A DNA stretch of 29,389 nucleotides from the NCBI GenBank assembly GCA_002328835.1, contig DCWN01000016.1, forward strand, positions 22,830 through 52,218. Direction: 5' to 3'. The translations under genes were made by a program, and so were the position numbers. This DNA comes from Acidobacteria bacterium UBA2161. Its GTDB lineage: Bacteria; Acidobacteriota; Vicinamibacteria; Vicinamibacterales; UBA823. The notes beneath the pieces were generated by a model. That model searched no databases, was not told the DNA's origin, and worked only from the letters and a program-made list of their open reading frames with translations. Shown here one piece after another: positions 1 to 7,858 of the stretch; positions within the stretch are counted from its first letter, which is position 1, and each line of letters begins with the position of its first letter.

Positions 1-38
1 AGGACGCCGCGGGGGTTCGGGGCGCAGCCCCGAGTTGA

Positions 39-488
39 TTATGCCTGCGGCCTGAAGTACAGCACCATTCCCGCGCCGACCGAGGCCATAACGAAGCCGA
101 CGTAGACGAGCGGGTGGGGTGCGGTTCGCGGCGGGTGGAGCACCATCGATGTGAGCACGTTGACGAGGGGTGCGCCGCCGAAGACCAGCGGCATGACGTA
201 GAGCGGGATGCCGCCGGTGCGGAAGGCCCAGATGATGCACACCGCACCGATGGCGCCGAGCGCACCGGCACCGGTGGCCCAGGTCGTGCCGGCGGCCGAA
301 AAGCCACTCAGGCCGCCCTGGGAGGAGAGCGCAACGATCGGGACGACGACGCCGATCAGGAAGTAGGCGACGCCGACACACAGCAGCGCCCGGAGCGGGT
401 TGCCGAGCTGCACCTGGCCGGTATGCAGCGCGACGCCATAGACTCCCCACGAGAGAACCGCGCCGAGCACGAACAGCAGCCACGTCAT
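39..488 (-). CDS. Small multi-pass membrane protein, EamA/DMT-like half transporter
   Basis: The protein has about 149 residues and is mostly hydrophobic, with roughly five predicted membrane segments (MTWLLFVLGAVLSWGVYG at the N-terminus, then LLCVGVAYFLIGVVVPIVAL, GALGAIGAVCIIWAF, PLVFGGAPLVNVLTSMV and VYVGFVMASVGAGMVLYF). This size and pattern resemble half-length drug/metabolite (EamA-type) proteins, but I see no diagnostic motif, so the function stays open. I chose the ATG at 488 because a GGAGGAG ribosome binding site lies just upstream and the hydrophobic N-terminus begins there; an upstream in-frame start would add 31 charged residues. It diverges from the MFS gene, with 86 bases between the two start codons that could hold both promoters. 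Confidence 0.7.
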   Translation of the reverse strand: MTWLLFVLGAVLSWGVYGVALHTGQVQLGNPLRALLCVGVAYFLIGVVVPIVALSSQGGLSGFSAAGTTWATGAGALGAIGAVCIIWAFRTGGIPLYVMPLVFGGAPLVNVLTSMVLHPPRTAPHPLVYVGFVMASVGAGMVLYFRPQA

Positions 489-574
489 GAGTTTGCTCCT
501 CCTGGGAAGAATGCGTCGTTGCGCACCACACGCCCCGCGGCGCTCCATTGTAGTGTAGTGTTCCGGATCTGACG

Positions 575-1903
575 ATGACACAACCTGCCGCGCGTCTCAC
601 GCCGATTCAGTGGGTCATCTGCGGCGTCGCCGCGCTCGGCTTCGCCTTCGACGTGTACGAGCTGCTGATGCTGCCGCTCATCGTGCGGCCGGCCCTGCTC
701 GAGTTGATCGGCGCCGCGCCGGGCACGCCAGACTTCAATCTCTGGGTGGGCTTGCTGTTCTTCGTCCCGGCCGTCGCGGGCGGCGGATTCGGGTTGCTGG
801 GTGGCTACCTGACCGACCTGTTCGGCCGTCGGCGTGTGCTGGTCTGGAGCATCCTGCTGTACGCGGGTTCGGCGCTGGCCGCGGGGTTCTCGACGTCGGT
901 CGAGATGCTGCTCGTCCTGCGCTGCACGACGTTCATCGGCGTCGTCGTGGAGTTCGTGGCCGCGGTCGCCTGGCTCGCCGAGCTATTCCCGGAGCCGAAG
1001 CGCCGCGAGGCCGTCCTGGGCTACACGCAGGCGTTCTCGTCGATCGGGGGGTTGCTGGTGAGCGGCGCCTACTTCTTCATCGTGACCTACGCCGAGTCGC
1101 TGCCCGAGATTCGGGGCGGCCACGAACCGTGGCGCTACACCCTGATGTCAGGTGTGATCCCGGCCCTGCCGCTCATCGTCATCCGGCCGTTCCTGCCGGA
1201 GTCGCCGACCTGGTATGCGAAGAAGATGGCCGGGACGCTGAAGCGGCCCAGTCTCGGCGAGCTGTTCCGCCCGGAGTTCCGGCGGACGACGATCGTGACG
1301 ACGATCATGTTCGCCTGCGCCTACGGTGCCGCGTTCGGCGCGCTGCAGCAGGCGCCACGGATCGTTCCCGGCCTCGAAGGGATTGCGGACCTGGCGCGCA
1401 CGCAGCAGGAGCAGGCCGTCGGCACGGTCCAGTTCCTTCAGGAAATGGGTGGACTGACGGGCCGGCTGCTGCTGGCGTTCTTCGCGGTACGGATCGTCGC
1501 GCGGCGGCGGTTGCTGCGGCTGTTCCAGACGCCTGGCCTCTTCGTTGTGCCGCTCGTCTTCCTGTTTGCCACGACGACCAGCCTGCCCGTCCTGCAGTTC
1601 GGCCTCTTCCTCGCCGGCGTCTGCACCGTGGCCCAGTTCAGTTTTTGGGGCAACTACCTCCCGCGCGTGTTTCCGACCCACCTGCGTGGCACCGGGGAGA
1701 GCTTCGCGGCGAACATCGGTGGGCGGATGATCGGCACGTCGTTCGCCATGGTGACGACGCAGTTGACCAACATCATGCCGGGTGAGAACCCAACCGTGCA
1801 GCTGGCGTACGCCGCCGCCGCGGTAGGACTGTTCGTCTACGTCGTGGGCTTCACGGCGAGCTTCTGGCTGCCCGAGCCGCAGGGTGAAGAGCTGCCGGAG
1901 TAG
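575..1903 (+). CDS. MFS transporter (metabolite/H+ symporter type)
   Basis: This 442-residue protein has the length and hydrophobicity of a 12-helix major facilitator. The first helix carries FAFDVYE (D26), seen in sugar- and organic-acid-type MFS members. The loop between helices 2 and 3 has the MFS motif A, GGYLTDLFGRRR (residues 76-87). A second-half loop, FPTHLRGTGESFAANIGGR, is typical of the metabolite/H+ symporter group. The substrate cannot be named from sequence. The ATG at 575 has only a weak ribosome binding site, so the start is moderately certain. The gene stands alone on the plus strand and converges with the minus-strand DUF5671-like gene 27 bases after its stop. Confidence 0.88.
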   Translation: MTQPAARLTPIQWVICGVAALGFAFDVYELLMLPLIVRPALLELIGAAPGTPDFNLWVGLLFFVPAVAGGGFGLLGGYLTDLFGRRRVLVWSILLYAGSALAAGFSTSVEMLLVLRCTTFIGVVVEFVAAVAWLAELFPEPKRREAVLGYTQAFSSIGGLLVSGAYFFIVTYAESLPEIRGGHEPWRYTLMSGVIPALPLIVIRPFLPESPTWYAKKMAGTLKRPSLGELFRPEFRRTTIVTTIMFACAYGAAFGALQQAPRIVPGLEGIADLARTQQEQAVGTVQFLQEMGGLTGRLLLAFFAVRIVARRRLLRLFQTPGLFVVPLVFLFATTTSLPVLQFGLFLAGVCTVAQFSFWGNYLPRVFPTHLRGTGESFAANIGGRMIGTSFAMVTTQLTNIMPGENPTVQLAYAAAAVGLFVYVVGFTASFWLPEPQGEELPE

Positions 1904-1930
1904 CCGGCTGCCTGCCGAGACGAGCGGCTC

Positions 1931-2968
1931 CTACAGTTCGACTTCCTCGGCTTCCAGCGCGAAGCACTGTCGTCCCGCGTCGTGCGACCAGAAGTAGGGT
2001 CCGGGAGGTTCGGGCGTCTCTTCCGAGTCCAGTTCGAAGTTCGCGCACAGCTCGTAGGTGTCCGCGCCTGTGACGCGATAGTCGTAGGGCTGCGCGGTTT
2101 CGGGATCGGCGGTGTCCAGCGGCGTGCGCGAGCCCTGCGACAGCTCCTCCAGCGACGCTGGGAGCCGCTCGGTTCGTGTCCAGTGGAGATCGACCGACCG
2201 CGCGATCTCGCGGAGGTCCCGCACGCGCCGGTCGTCCAAGCGCCGGGCACGTTCCAGGCCCGGCGAGCCAAGGACCAACAGTCCGCCGATGACCGCGGCG
2301 ACGACCGCGACGGCGGCCGCCCCGATCGCGATCTGACCGCCGGAGATTCTCACCCGGTCCCCCAGGTAGTAGCCGTAGACGCCGCCCGCGATGCCGCCGA
2401 CGACCGCGACCTTGAGGACGAACCGGACCGTCAACTCACCGCCCAGCAGGTTGTAGACCAGGGCGGTCACGTCGCCGACCAGGACGCCCCCGGCCAAGAA
2501 GAGCGTGAGGTAGGTGAGCCAGCGACGGATCTTCGAGGCATGCTTGCTCGGGTCCGCCTGGGTCGCCCTGCTCGTCAGCCAGGACACGTAGGTGAACACC
2601 GGGAACGCGACGATGAGGAACGAGACCGACCAGCGGACGCCTCCCCGGAACACCTCCGCCGGGATCGGTGTGGTCGGATCCGGCAGCGCGCGGTCTATGA
2701 ACAGGAACAGCAGGTGGCCGAGGTTGAAACTGCTGATGTACAGCGTGCTGAACAGCACGAGGTACATGAACGCCTCGCGCGCTGACAGGTAGGGCCGAGG
2801 CCGGGGAACCGGAATGGGGAAGTCGACCTCGGCGAAGCTCGCCAGCGCTGCGGTGGCTTGATCCGCGGGCCAGCCGGCCTGTCGCAGGGCATCCTCGATC
2901 TGCGATCGCGGCACACCGCGGGTCAGGCCGTCCTTGACGAATGCGACCAGGCTTTCATCGAGTGTCAC
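1931..2968 (-). CDS. Multi-pass membrane protein, DUF5671-like
   Basis: The protein has 345 residues. The N-terminal 45 residues (MTLDESLVAFVKDGLTRGVPRSQIEDALRQ) look like a small helical, UBA/SHOCT-like segment. A membrane domain of about five to six helices follows (residues about 65-230: EAFMYLVLFSTLYISSFNLGH, WSVSFLIVAFPVFTYVSWL, YLTLFLAGGVLVGDVTALVY, and others), then a soluble C-terminal domain of about 110 residues. This layout matches my recollection of DUF5671 proteins; no biochemical role is known to me. The start is GTG at 2966-2968 with a GGAGGG ribosome binding site. It is the last gene of the sulfatase-fucosidase group, 16 bases after the fucosidase stop, so it is probably co-transcribed. 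Confidence 0.75.
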   Translation of the reverse strand: MTLDESLVAFVKDGLTRGVPRSQIEDALRQAGWPADQATAALASFAEVDFPIPVPRPRPYLSAREAFMYLVLFSTLYISSFNLGHLLFLFIDRALPDPTTPIPAEVFRGGVRWSVSFLIVAFPVFTYVSWLTSRATQADPSKHASKIRRWLTYLTLFLAGGVLVGDVTALVYNLLGGELTVRFVLKVAVVGGIAGGVYGYYLGDRVRISGGQIAIGAAAVAVVAAVIGGLLVLGSPGLERARRLDDRRVRDLREIARSVDLHWTRTERLPASLEELSQGSRTPLDTADPETAQPYDYRVTGADTYELCANFELDSEETPEPPGPYFWSHDAGRQCFALEAEEVEL

Positions 2969-2984
2969 AGACTTGCCCTCCTGG

Positions 2985-4292
2985 CTACCGCACCTCGAGT
3001 GCGACCACCTCGTCGACGAGATCAGCCGGTCGAGGCGGAAGTGAGAGAAGCAACGCGCCGTCGGCGACGTTCACGTCGATCGCTTCGCCCGTCCGCACGA
3101 GGCTGGCCCGGACGACCTCTCGACCGATCGGCGGCAGGGCGAGGACCCGGCCGTCCCAGTCGAGGATGTGGGCGTAGACCGTGTCGGCGTTCTGGGTCGT
3201 GACGCCCCACGGCCCGGGCGCGATCGGTCCGCCGCGCGTGCCGTAGATCGACTCACCGTAGTGTTCGAGCCAGCGCCCCATCGCGCGCAGCCGCTCCTCG
3301 AACTCCGACTGGATTTGGCCGTTCGGCATCGGCCCGACGTTGAGCAGGAAGTTCGCGTCCCGGCCCGCGGCGCCGACGAGATACCGGATCAGGTCGGCCC
3401 GGCTCTTGTAGGCATGGTCGGTGATGTTGAAGCCCCACGAGTTGTTGATCGTCTCGGCGGTCTCGATTGGCAACGCGCCGATCTCGGTGGTGTTGAACCC
3501 GGCGGTGTTCGCGCCCGGCAGGTCCTTCTCGAACATCTGGAAGTCTTCGCCGGGGAACGGCAGCCGATGATGATTCGAACCGATCAGCGCCTGCGGCTGG
3601 AGGTCGTGGATGAGCGCGTAGGTCTCGTCGATGCGCCACGGCGCGCCGGGCTGATCCCACATGCCGTCGAACCAGATACCGCCGATCTCACCGTAGTTGG
3701 TCAGCAGCTCCCGGAGCTGACCGTTCATGAAGTCGATGTAGGCGTTCCAGTCTCCGGCGTCGGGCCGCGCGGCATCACGCCCGGTCCGGCCTCGCGGGTA
3801 GTAGTCGGTGTGACGCCAGTCCAGCTGCGAGTGATAGAAGAACAGCTTCACGCCTTCGGCCCGGCACGCCTCGGCCAGTTCGGCCAGCACGTCTCGGCCG
3901 TAGGGCGTGCGGTCGACGATGTCCCAGTCGGTCAGGCTCGAGTCGAACATCGCGAACCCGTCGTGGTGCTTCGACGTGATCGTGATGTAACGCATGCCCG
4001 CCGCCTTAACGAGCGCGACCCAGGCCCTGGCGTCGAATTCGGTCGGATTGAACTGGTCGGCGAGCCGCTCGTAGTGCGCGGCCTGGATGGGGCGGGTCTG
4101 CATGACCCACTCGCCCGCGCCGAGCACACTGTAGATGCCCCAGTGGACGAACAGGCCGAACTTCGCGTTCTGGAACCATTCCCGGGTCTCGAGGTTGGCC
4201 GGGCTCGGCTCGTAGCCTTGCTGCGCGTGGAGGTGCGCCGTCGGCGCGACGGCAAGCGTCACGATGAGTAGTGTGCGGATCACAGTCGGCAT
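2985..4292 (-). CDS. Secreted GH29 alpha-L-fucosidase
   Basis: This 435-residue protein is predicted to hydrolyse alpha-L-fucosyl residues outside the cytoplasm by the retaining GH29 mechanism. After a signal peptide (MPTVIRTLLIVTLAVAPTAHLHAQQ) come GH29 hallmarks: FGLFVHWGIYSVLGAGEW, ITSKHHDGFAMFDS, GIWFDGMWD, with D209 the likely nucleophile, and FLLNVGPMPNGQIQ. The length suits a bacterial GH29 catalytic domain without an added carbohydrate-binding module. I use ATG 4292 because the signal peptide begins there; upstream in-frame sequence is non-signal-like and overlaps the sulfatase. It starts 13 bases after the sulfatase stop, so the pair looks like an operon acting on a fucose-containing and perhaps sulfated glycan. 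Confidence 0.9.
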   Translation of the reverse strand: MPTVIRTLLIVTLAVAPTAHLHAQQGYEPSPANLETREWFQNAKFGLFVHWGIYSVLGAGEWVMQTRPIQAAHYERLADQFNPTEFDARAWVALVKAAGMRYITITSKHHDGFAMFDSSLTDWDIVDRTPYGRDVLAELAEACRAEGVKLFFYHSQLDWRHTDYYPRGRTGRDAARPDAGDWNAYIDFMNGQLRELLTNYGEIGGIWFDGMWDQPGAPWRIDETYALIHDLQPQALIGSNHHRLPFPGEDFQMFEKDLPGANTAGFNTTEIGALPIETAETINNSWGFNITDHAYKSRADLIRYLVGAAGRDANFLLNVGPMPNGQIQSEFEERLRAMGRWLEHYGESIYGTRGGPIAPGPWGVTTQNADTVYAHILDWDGRVLALPPIGREVVRASLVRTGEAIDVNVADGALLLSLPPRPADLVDEVVALEVR

Positions 4293-4305
4293 GGGTGCCC
4301 CCAGC

Positions 4306-5766
4306 TCAGCGGACGTAGCCGAGCGACCGGAGTTGTTCGAGCGTCGCCTCGTCGACGATCTCGGCTTCCTCGTTAGAGTCGAGCGCAGCGACAATTCGCT
4401 CGATCGTCTGTTTCATGCGAACCCGCGCCTGCGGCGCCACGTCGATGAGGTTCCGCGTCTCGTAGGGGTCCGCGGCGATGTCGTACAACTCGTCCGCGCC
4501 GAGGCTGGACCAGAGATACTTGTGCTGAAAATCCTGTAGCGCGTAGCGCTCCCCAGCTTCGGGGTGATCGTCCGAAAAGTCCTGAAAGATCCGCCGACGT
4601 TCACTGAACGCGTAGGCGCGCCTGTCGACGTCGGCCTCCGCGCCGGCAAAAATCAACGGCGTCAGCGACCGGCCCTGCACCTGTCCCCGCTGCCCGTCGA
4701 GTGTTCCGCCCAGGAGGTCCATGATGGTCACGGGCACATCTACGTGTTCCGCCAGGGCATCGTCGACGGTCCTGGGTTCGACGCCCAGCGCGTCGGCGTC
4801 CGAGAAGTGGAAGATCAGCGGCACCCGGATCTGCTCGTTGTAGATATAGCGATGGTGCCCCCACCACTTGTGGGTGCCTAGGCCCTGGCCGTGGTCGGCG
4901 GTGATCACCCAGAGCGTGTTCGAATCGAGACCCAGCGGTGCAAACGCCTCGTACAGCCGGCCAAGGTGCTCGTCCATGAACCGGATCTCGGCGTCGTAGC
5001 GCTCGATCAGCTCGAATCGGGGTCGGGCAGCGACGATCTCCTGCTCGTCGGTCAGAAACGCTCGGTGTCGAGTGGTGGCTTCGCCCGGAGCCGGTGTGAC
5101 CTGGTCGAGATGCTGCTGCGGCGGGCGCAGCGGATTGTGCGGGTCGAAGTAGTGCACCCAGAGGAAGAACTTGCCATCGGCGGCTCCGGTTTGCAGCCAC
5201 CTGATCGCCGCGTCGGTCGTGCGGTTCGCCGATTGGTAGCGGATGAGGTTGCCGTTATCGTTGCGCGTGGTCATGCGCGGCGTCTCGTAGGTGGCGAAGC
5301 CTTGGGCAATGTTCGAATCGCCGAACAGCGCGCCGCCGCTGACGAATGCGGCGGTCTCGAATCCGCGGTCCGCGAGCGCTTCCGAGAGCGTCACGAACCC
5401 ATCGTCGAGGCGCTGGCCGTTGTTCTGCACCCGGTGCTGCAAGGGGTACAGCGACGTGAACAGCGACGAGTGCGACGGGCCGGTCGTCGCCGAGTGCGAG
5501 AAGGCCTTTGTGAAGTTGATCGATCGGTCGGCTAGTGACGTGAGAAACGGCGCGGTGTCGATCGGATAGCCGAAGAACGGTAGATGGTCGGCGCGCAGCG
5601 TATCGATGGTAACCAGGACGATACGCTCCGGCTCGACCCGCATCTCGGGCGCACCGCAGGCGCCGAAGGCGAGCGCGCTGGAGATGGCGGTGGCCACGGC
5701 GAGCGACGCGACGCCGGTGCGGCGTCCGTCCGTTCGTCCACCGGGATCGTTGCTGCAGGAAGCCAC
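4306..5766 (-). CDS. Sulfatase/alkaline phosphatase-fold hydrolase, exported
   Basis: About 486 residues with the sulfatase fold: an N-terminal metal-binding strand IVLVTIDTLRADHLPFFGY, the nucleophile loop ATTGPSHSSLFTSLYP, the metal motif VITADHGQGLG and the C-terminal YALQDFQHKYLW region, ending RSLGYVR. The nucleophile position of the usual C/S-x-P-S-R motif is Thr (T95 in TGPSH), so it cannot be matured to formylglycine; members with Thr may act on phosphoesters or other esters. The N-terminus has an arginine-rich segment, a hydrophobic stretch and LAFGACG, suggesting a signal peptide or lipoprotein. The start is uncertain: GTG 5766 is preferred, while GTG 5775 or ATG 5643 (which would remove the signal) remain possible. 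It heads the sulfatase-fucosidase-DUF5671 group and diverges from fdhA. Confidence 0.8.
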   Translation of the reverse strand: MASCSNDPGGRTDGRRTGVASLAVATAISSALAFGACGAPEMRVEPERIVLVTIDTLRADHLPFFGYPIDTAPFLTSLADRSINFTKAFSHSATTGPSHSSLFTSLYPLQHRVQNNGQRLDDGFVTLSEALADRGFETAAFVSGGALFGDSNIAQGFATYETPRMTTRNDNGNLIRYQSANRTTDAAIRWLQTGAADGKFFLWVHYFDPHNPLRPPQQHLDQVTPAPGEATTRHRAFLTDEQEIVAARPRFELIERYDAEIRFMDEHLGRLYEAFAPLGLDSNTLWVITADHGQGLGTHKWWGHHRYIYNEQIRVPLIFHFSDADALGVEPRTVDDALAEHVDVPVTIMDLLGGTLDGQRGQVQGRSLTPLIFAGAEADVDRRAYAFSERRRIFQDFSDDHPEAGERYALQDFQHKYLWSSLGADELYDIAADPYETRNLIDVAPQARVRMKQTIERIVAALDSNEEAEIVDEATLEQLRSLGYVR

Positions 5767-5797
5767 GCTGTTCACCGACCGCCGGTTCGACCAAGCG

Positions 5798-5822
5798 TTC
5801 CGACCGGCCGGTACGGTCGGAA
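5798..5822. promoter_or_regulatory. Perfect inverted repeat in the sulfatase/fdhA divergent region
   Basis: TTCCGACCG (5798-5806) and CGGTCGGAA (5814-5822) are exact reverse complements separated by seven bases. The repeat sits 32 bases from the proposed sulfatase start and 112 bases upstream of fdhA. Its position and symmetry fit an operator for a dimeric regulator of one or both divergent units; a transcript hairpin is the alternative. No regulator for it is encoded nearby. Confidence 0.45.
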
Positions 5823-5934
5823 GTATAGCATCGGCGATTCGGGGCGCGGCCGAGTCCGCGCTCGACCGCGCGCCGGAGCCTCCAAGGCGGCGTGATAAAC
5901 TCCCCGGTTGCGACACCTGACAAAGGAGATCGTG

Positions 5935-7848
5935 ATGGGGAAGCCCTACGACCGTTTGACGACGCCGATGGTCCGCGAGAACGGATCGCTGCGGCCGGCG
6001 AGCTGGGACGAGGCGCTGGATCGGGCAGCGACCGGCCTTAAACAGGTCGTCGACGCGCACGGCGGGTCGGCGGTGGGGATGTTCAGCTGCTCGAAGGCGA
6101 CGAACGAGATGAACTTCATCGCCCAGAAGTTCGCCCGCTCCATCATCGGCAGCAACAACATCGACAGCTGCAACCGCACCTGACACGCGCCGAGCGTCGT
6201 CGGTCTGGCGACGGTCTTCGGCGCGGGTGGCGGCACCAGTTCGTACACCGACCTGCACCGTGCCGACGTGGTCATCCTGTGGGGCTCCAACGCCCGCGAG
6301 ACACATCCGATCTTCTTCCATCATCTGCTCAAGGCACTGCACAGTGGCGCGCGGCTCTACGCCGTCGACCCGCGTCGGACGAGTTCGGCCCAGTGGGCCG
6401 ACGTCTGGCTCGGCCTCGACGTCGGAACCGACATCGCGCTCGCCAACGCCGTCGGCCGCGAGATCATCGCGCAGGGGTTGGTCAACCAGGAATTTGTCGA
6501 GCATGCGACGACCGGATTCGAGGACTACCGCGCGGCGGTCGAGCCTTGCACGCTCGAGCAAGCCGAACGGATCACCGGCGTTCCGGGCGACGCGATCCGT
6601 GCTCTCGCCCACGCCTACGCCGGTGCGAAGAACGCGCAGCTCTGCTGGACGCTCGGCATCACCGAGCACCACAACGCGGTCGACAACGTCCTGGCGCTGA
6701 TCAATCTTGCGCTGCTGACTGGACAGGTCGGACGGCCGGGTTCCGGGATCAATCCGCTGCGCGGCCAGAACAACGTGCAGGGCGGCGGCGACATGGGTGC
6801 GCTGCCGAACAAGCTGCCGGGCTTCCAGGATGTCCAAGACGACGAGCTGCGCGCGAAGTTCGAGCGCGCCTGGGACTGCACGATCCCGCCGAAGAACGGC
6901 TGGCACCTGACGCAGATGTTCGAGGCGATGGAGCGGCGCGATCTGCGGGGGCTCTACGTCATCGGGGAGAACCCAGCGCAGTCGGAAGCCGACGCCGACC
7001 ACGCCAATGCGCTGCTGCGAGGGTTGGACCACCTCGTCGTTCAGGACATCTTCCTGACCAAGACCGCCGAATTCGCCGATGTCGTGCTGCCGGCGGCGGC
7101 GGGATGGGCCGAGGCCGAGGGCACGGTGACGAGCAGCGAACGACGAGTGCAGCGCGTCCGCAAGGCGCTCGACCCGCCGGGCGAGGCTCGAGACGACGTC
7201 GACATCCTGTGCGAGTTGGCGAAACGCTTCGGCCACGACTGGGGCCAGCCGACGGCGGAGGAGATCTGGGACGAGCTGCGCAGCCTGTCGCCGATGCACG
7301 CCGGCATGAGCTACGCGCGGCTCGACGCGCTCGGCGGCATCCAGTGGCCGTGCCCCGACGAGGATCATCCCGGCAGCACCTATCTGCACGGCCGCCTCTG
7401 GAAGCGCCCGGCCGAGGGCCGGTTGGCGCCGTTCTCGGTCGTGGAGGACGTGCCGCCGGCCGACGAACTTACCGACGAGTACCCGGTGCGCCTGACGAGT
7501 GGGCGCCGCCTGGATTCCTACAACACGGGGGTTCAGAGTGGCGGCTTCGCGTCGCCGCTCCGCCGGCCCGAAACCCTCGATATCTGCGAGGCTGACGGCC
7601 AGCGGTGGGGCATCGCCGACGGCGAGCGGGTCCGGGTGCATTCACGGCGTGGCGCGATCGAGATGACGGTGCGCTACGTCGACGAGCTGCGGCCTGGGCT
7701 GACGTTCACGACCTTTCACTTCCCGGACGAGGCCGAGACCAACAAGCTGACGAACCCGGCGTGGGACCGGAGATCCGGGACGGCCGAATTCAAGGCCGCG
7801 GCGATACGCATCGAGAAGCTCGAGGCGGCGGTCGGTGCCGGCGGATGA
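5935..7848 (+). CDS. fdhA: Selenocysteine-containing formate dehydrogenase catalytic chain (C-terminal part of a split alpha subunit)
   Basis: This is one reading frame of 637 residues containing an in-frame UGA at 6181-6183, read as selenocysteine (U83). The context IDSCNRT-U-HAPSVVGL matches the FDH active site, with H84 directly after Sec and the conserved Arg in NPLRGQNNVQGG (R276). Molybdopterin oxidoreductase domains fill residues about 20-480, and the dinucleotide-binding domain starts near EYPVRLTSGRRLDSYNTG. It oxidises formate to CO2 at a bis-MGD Mo or W centre. It begins (KPYDRLTTPMVRENG) exactly after the point where normal FDH alpha chains finish their N-terminal [4Fe-4S] domain; that domain is in the gene at 9702-10628. 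ATG 5935 has an AAAGGAG ribosome binding site. Selenium insertion genes are not in the window. Confidence 0.93.
6181..6225 (+). promoter_or_regulatory. Bacterial SECIS element (UGA plus hairpin)
   Basis: The UGA at 6181-6183 is followed by a strong hairpin inside the coding sequence. An outer 8-bp stem pairs 6186-6193 with 6218-6225. After a small asymmetric internal loop, an upper stem pairs 6195-6201 with 6207-6213 (one G-U pair), capped by the loop GGUCU (6202-6206). The E. coli fdhF SECIS has AGGUCU in its apical loop, and there the GGU codon is also the seventh after UGA, exactly as here. SelB would bind this loop to deliver Sec-tRNA. Pairing was worked out by eye. Confidence 0.88.
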
Positions 7849-7858
7849 GCGAGCGCGG

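Noticed and set aside
6181..6183. UGA as a true stop making fdhA a pseudogene
   Set aside because: The frame continues for 555 codons with full FDH conservation, the UGA is at the Sec position, and a SECIS hairpin in the correct register follows.
4306..7641. A 1111-codon minus-strand frame running from the sulfatase across fdhA
   Set aside because: Only the part up to about 5766 has sulfatase sequence; the rest is the antisense of the formate dehydrogenase gene in high-GC DNA, with arginine-, valine- and proline-rich nonsense.
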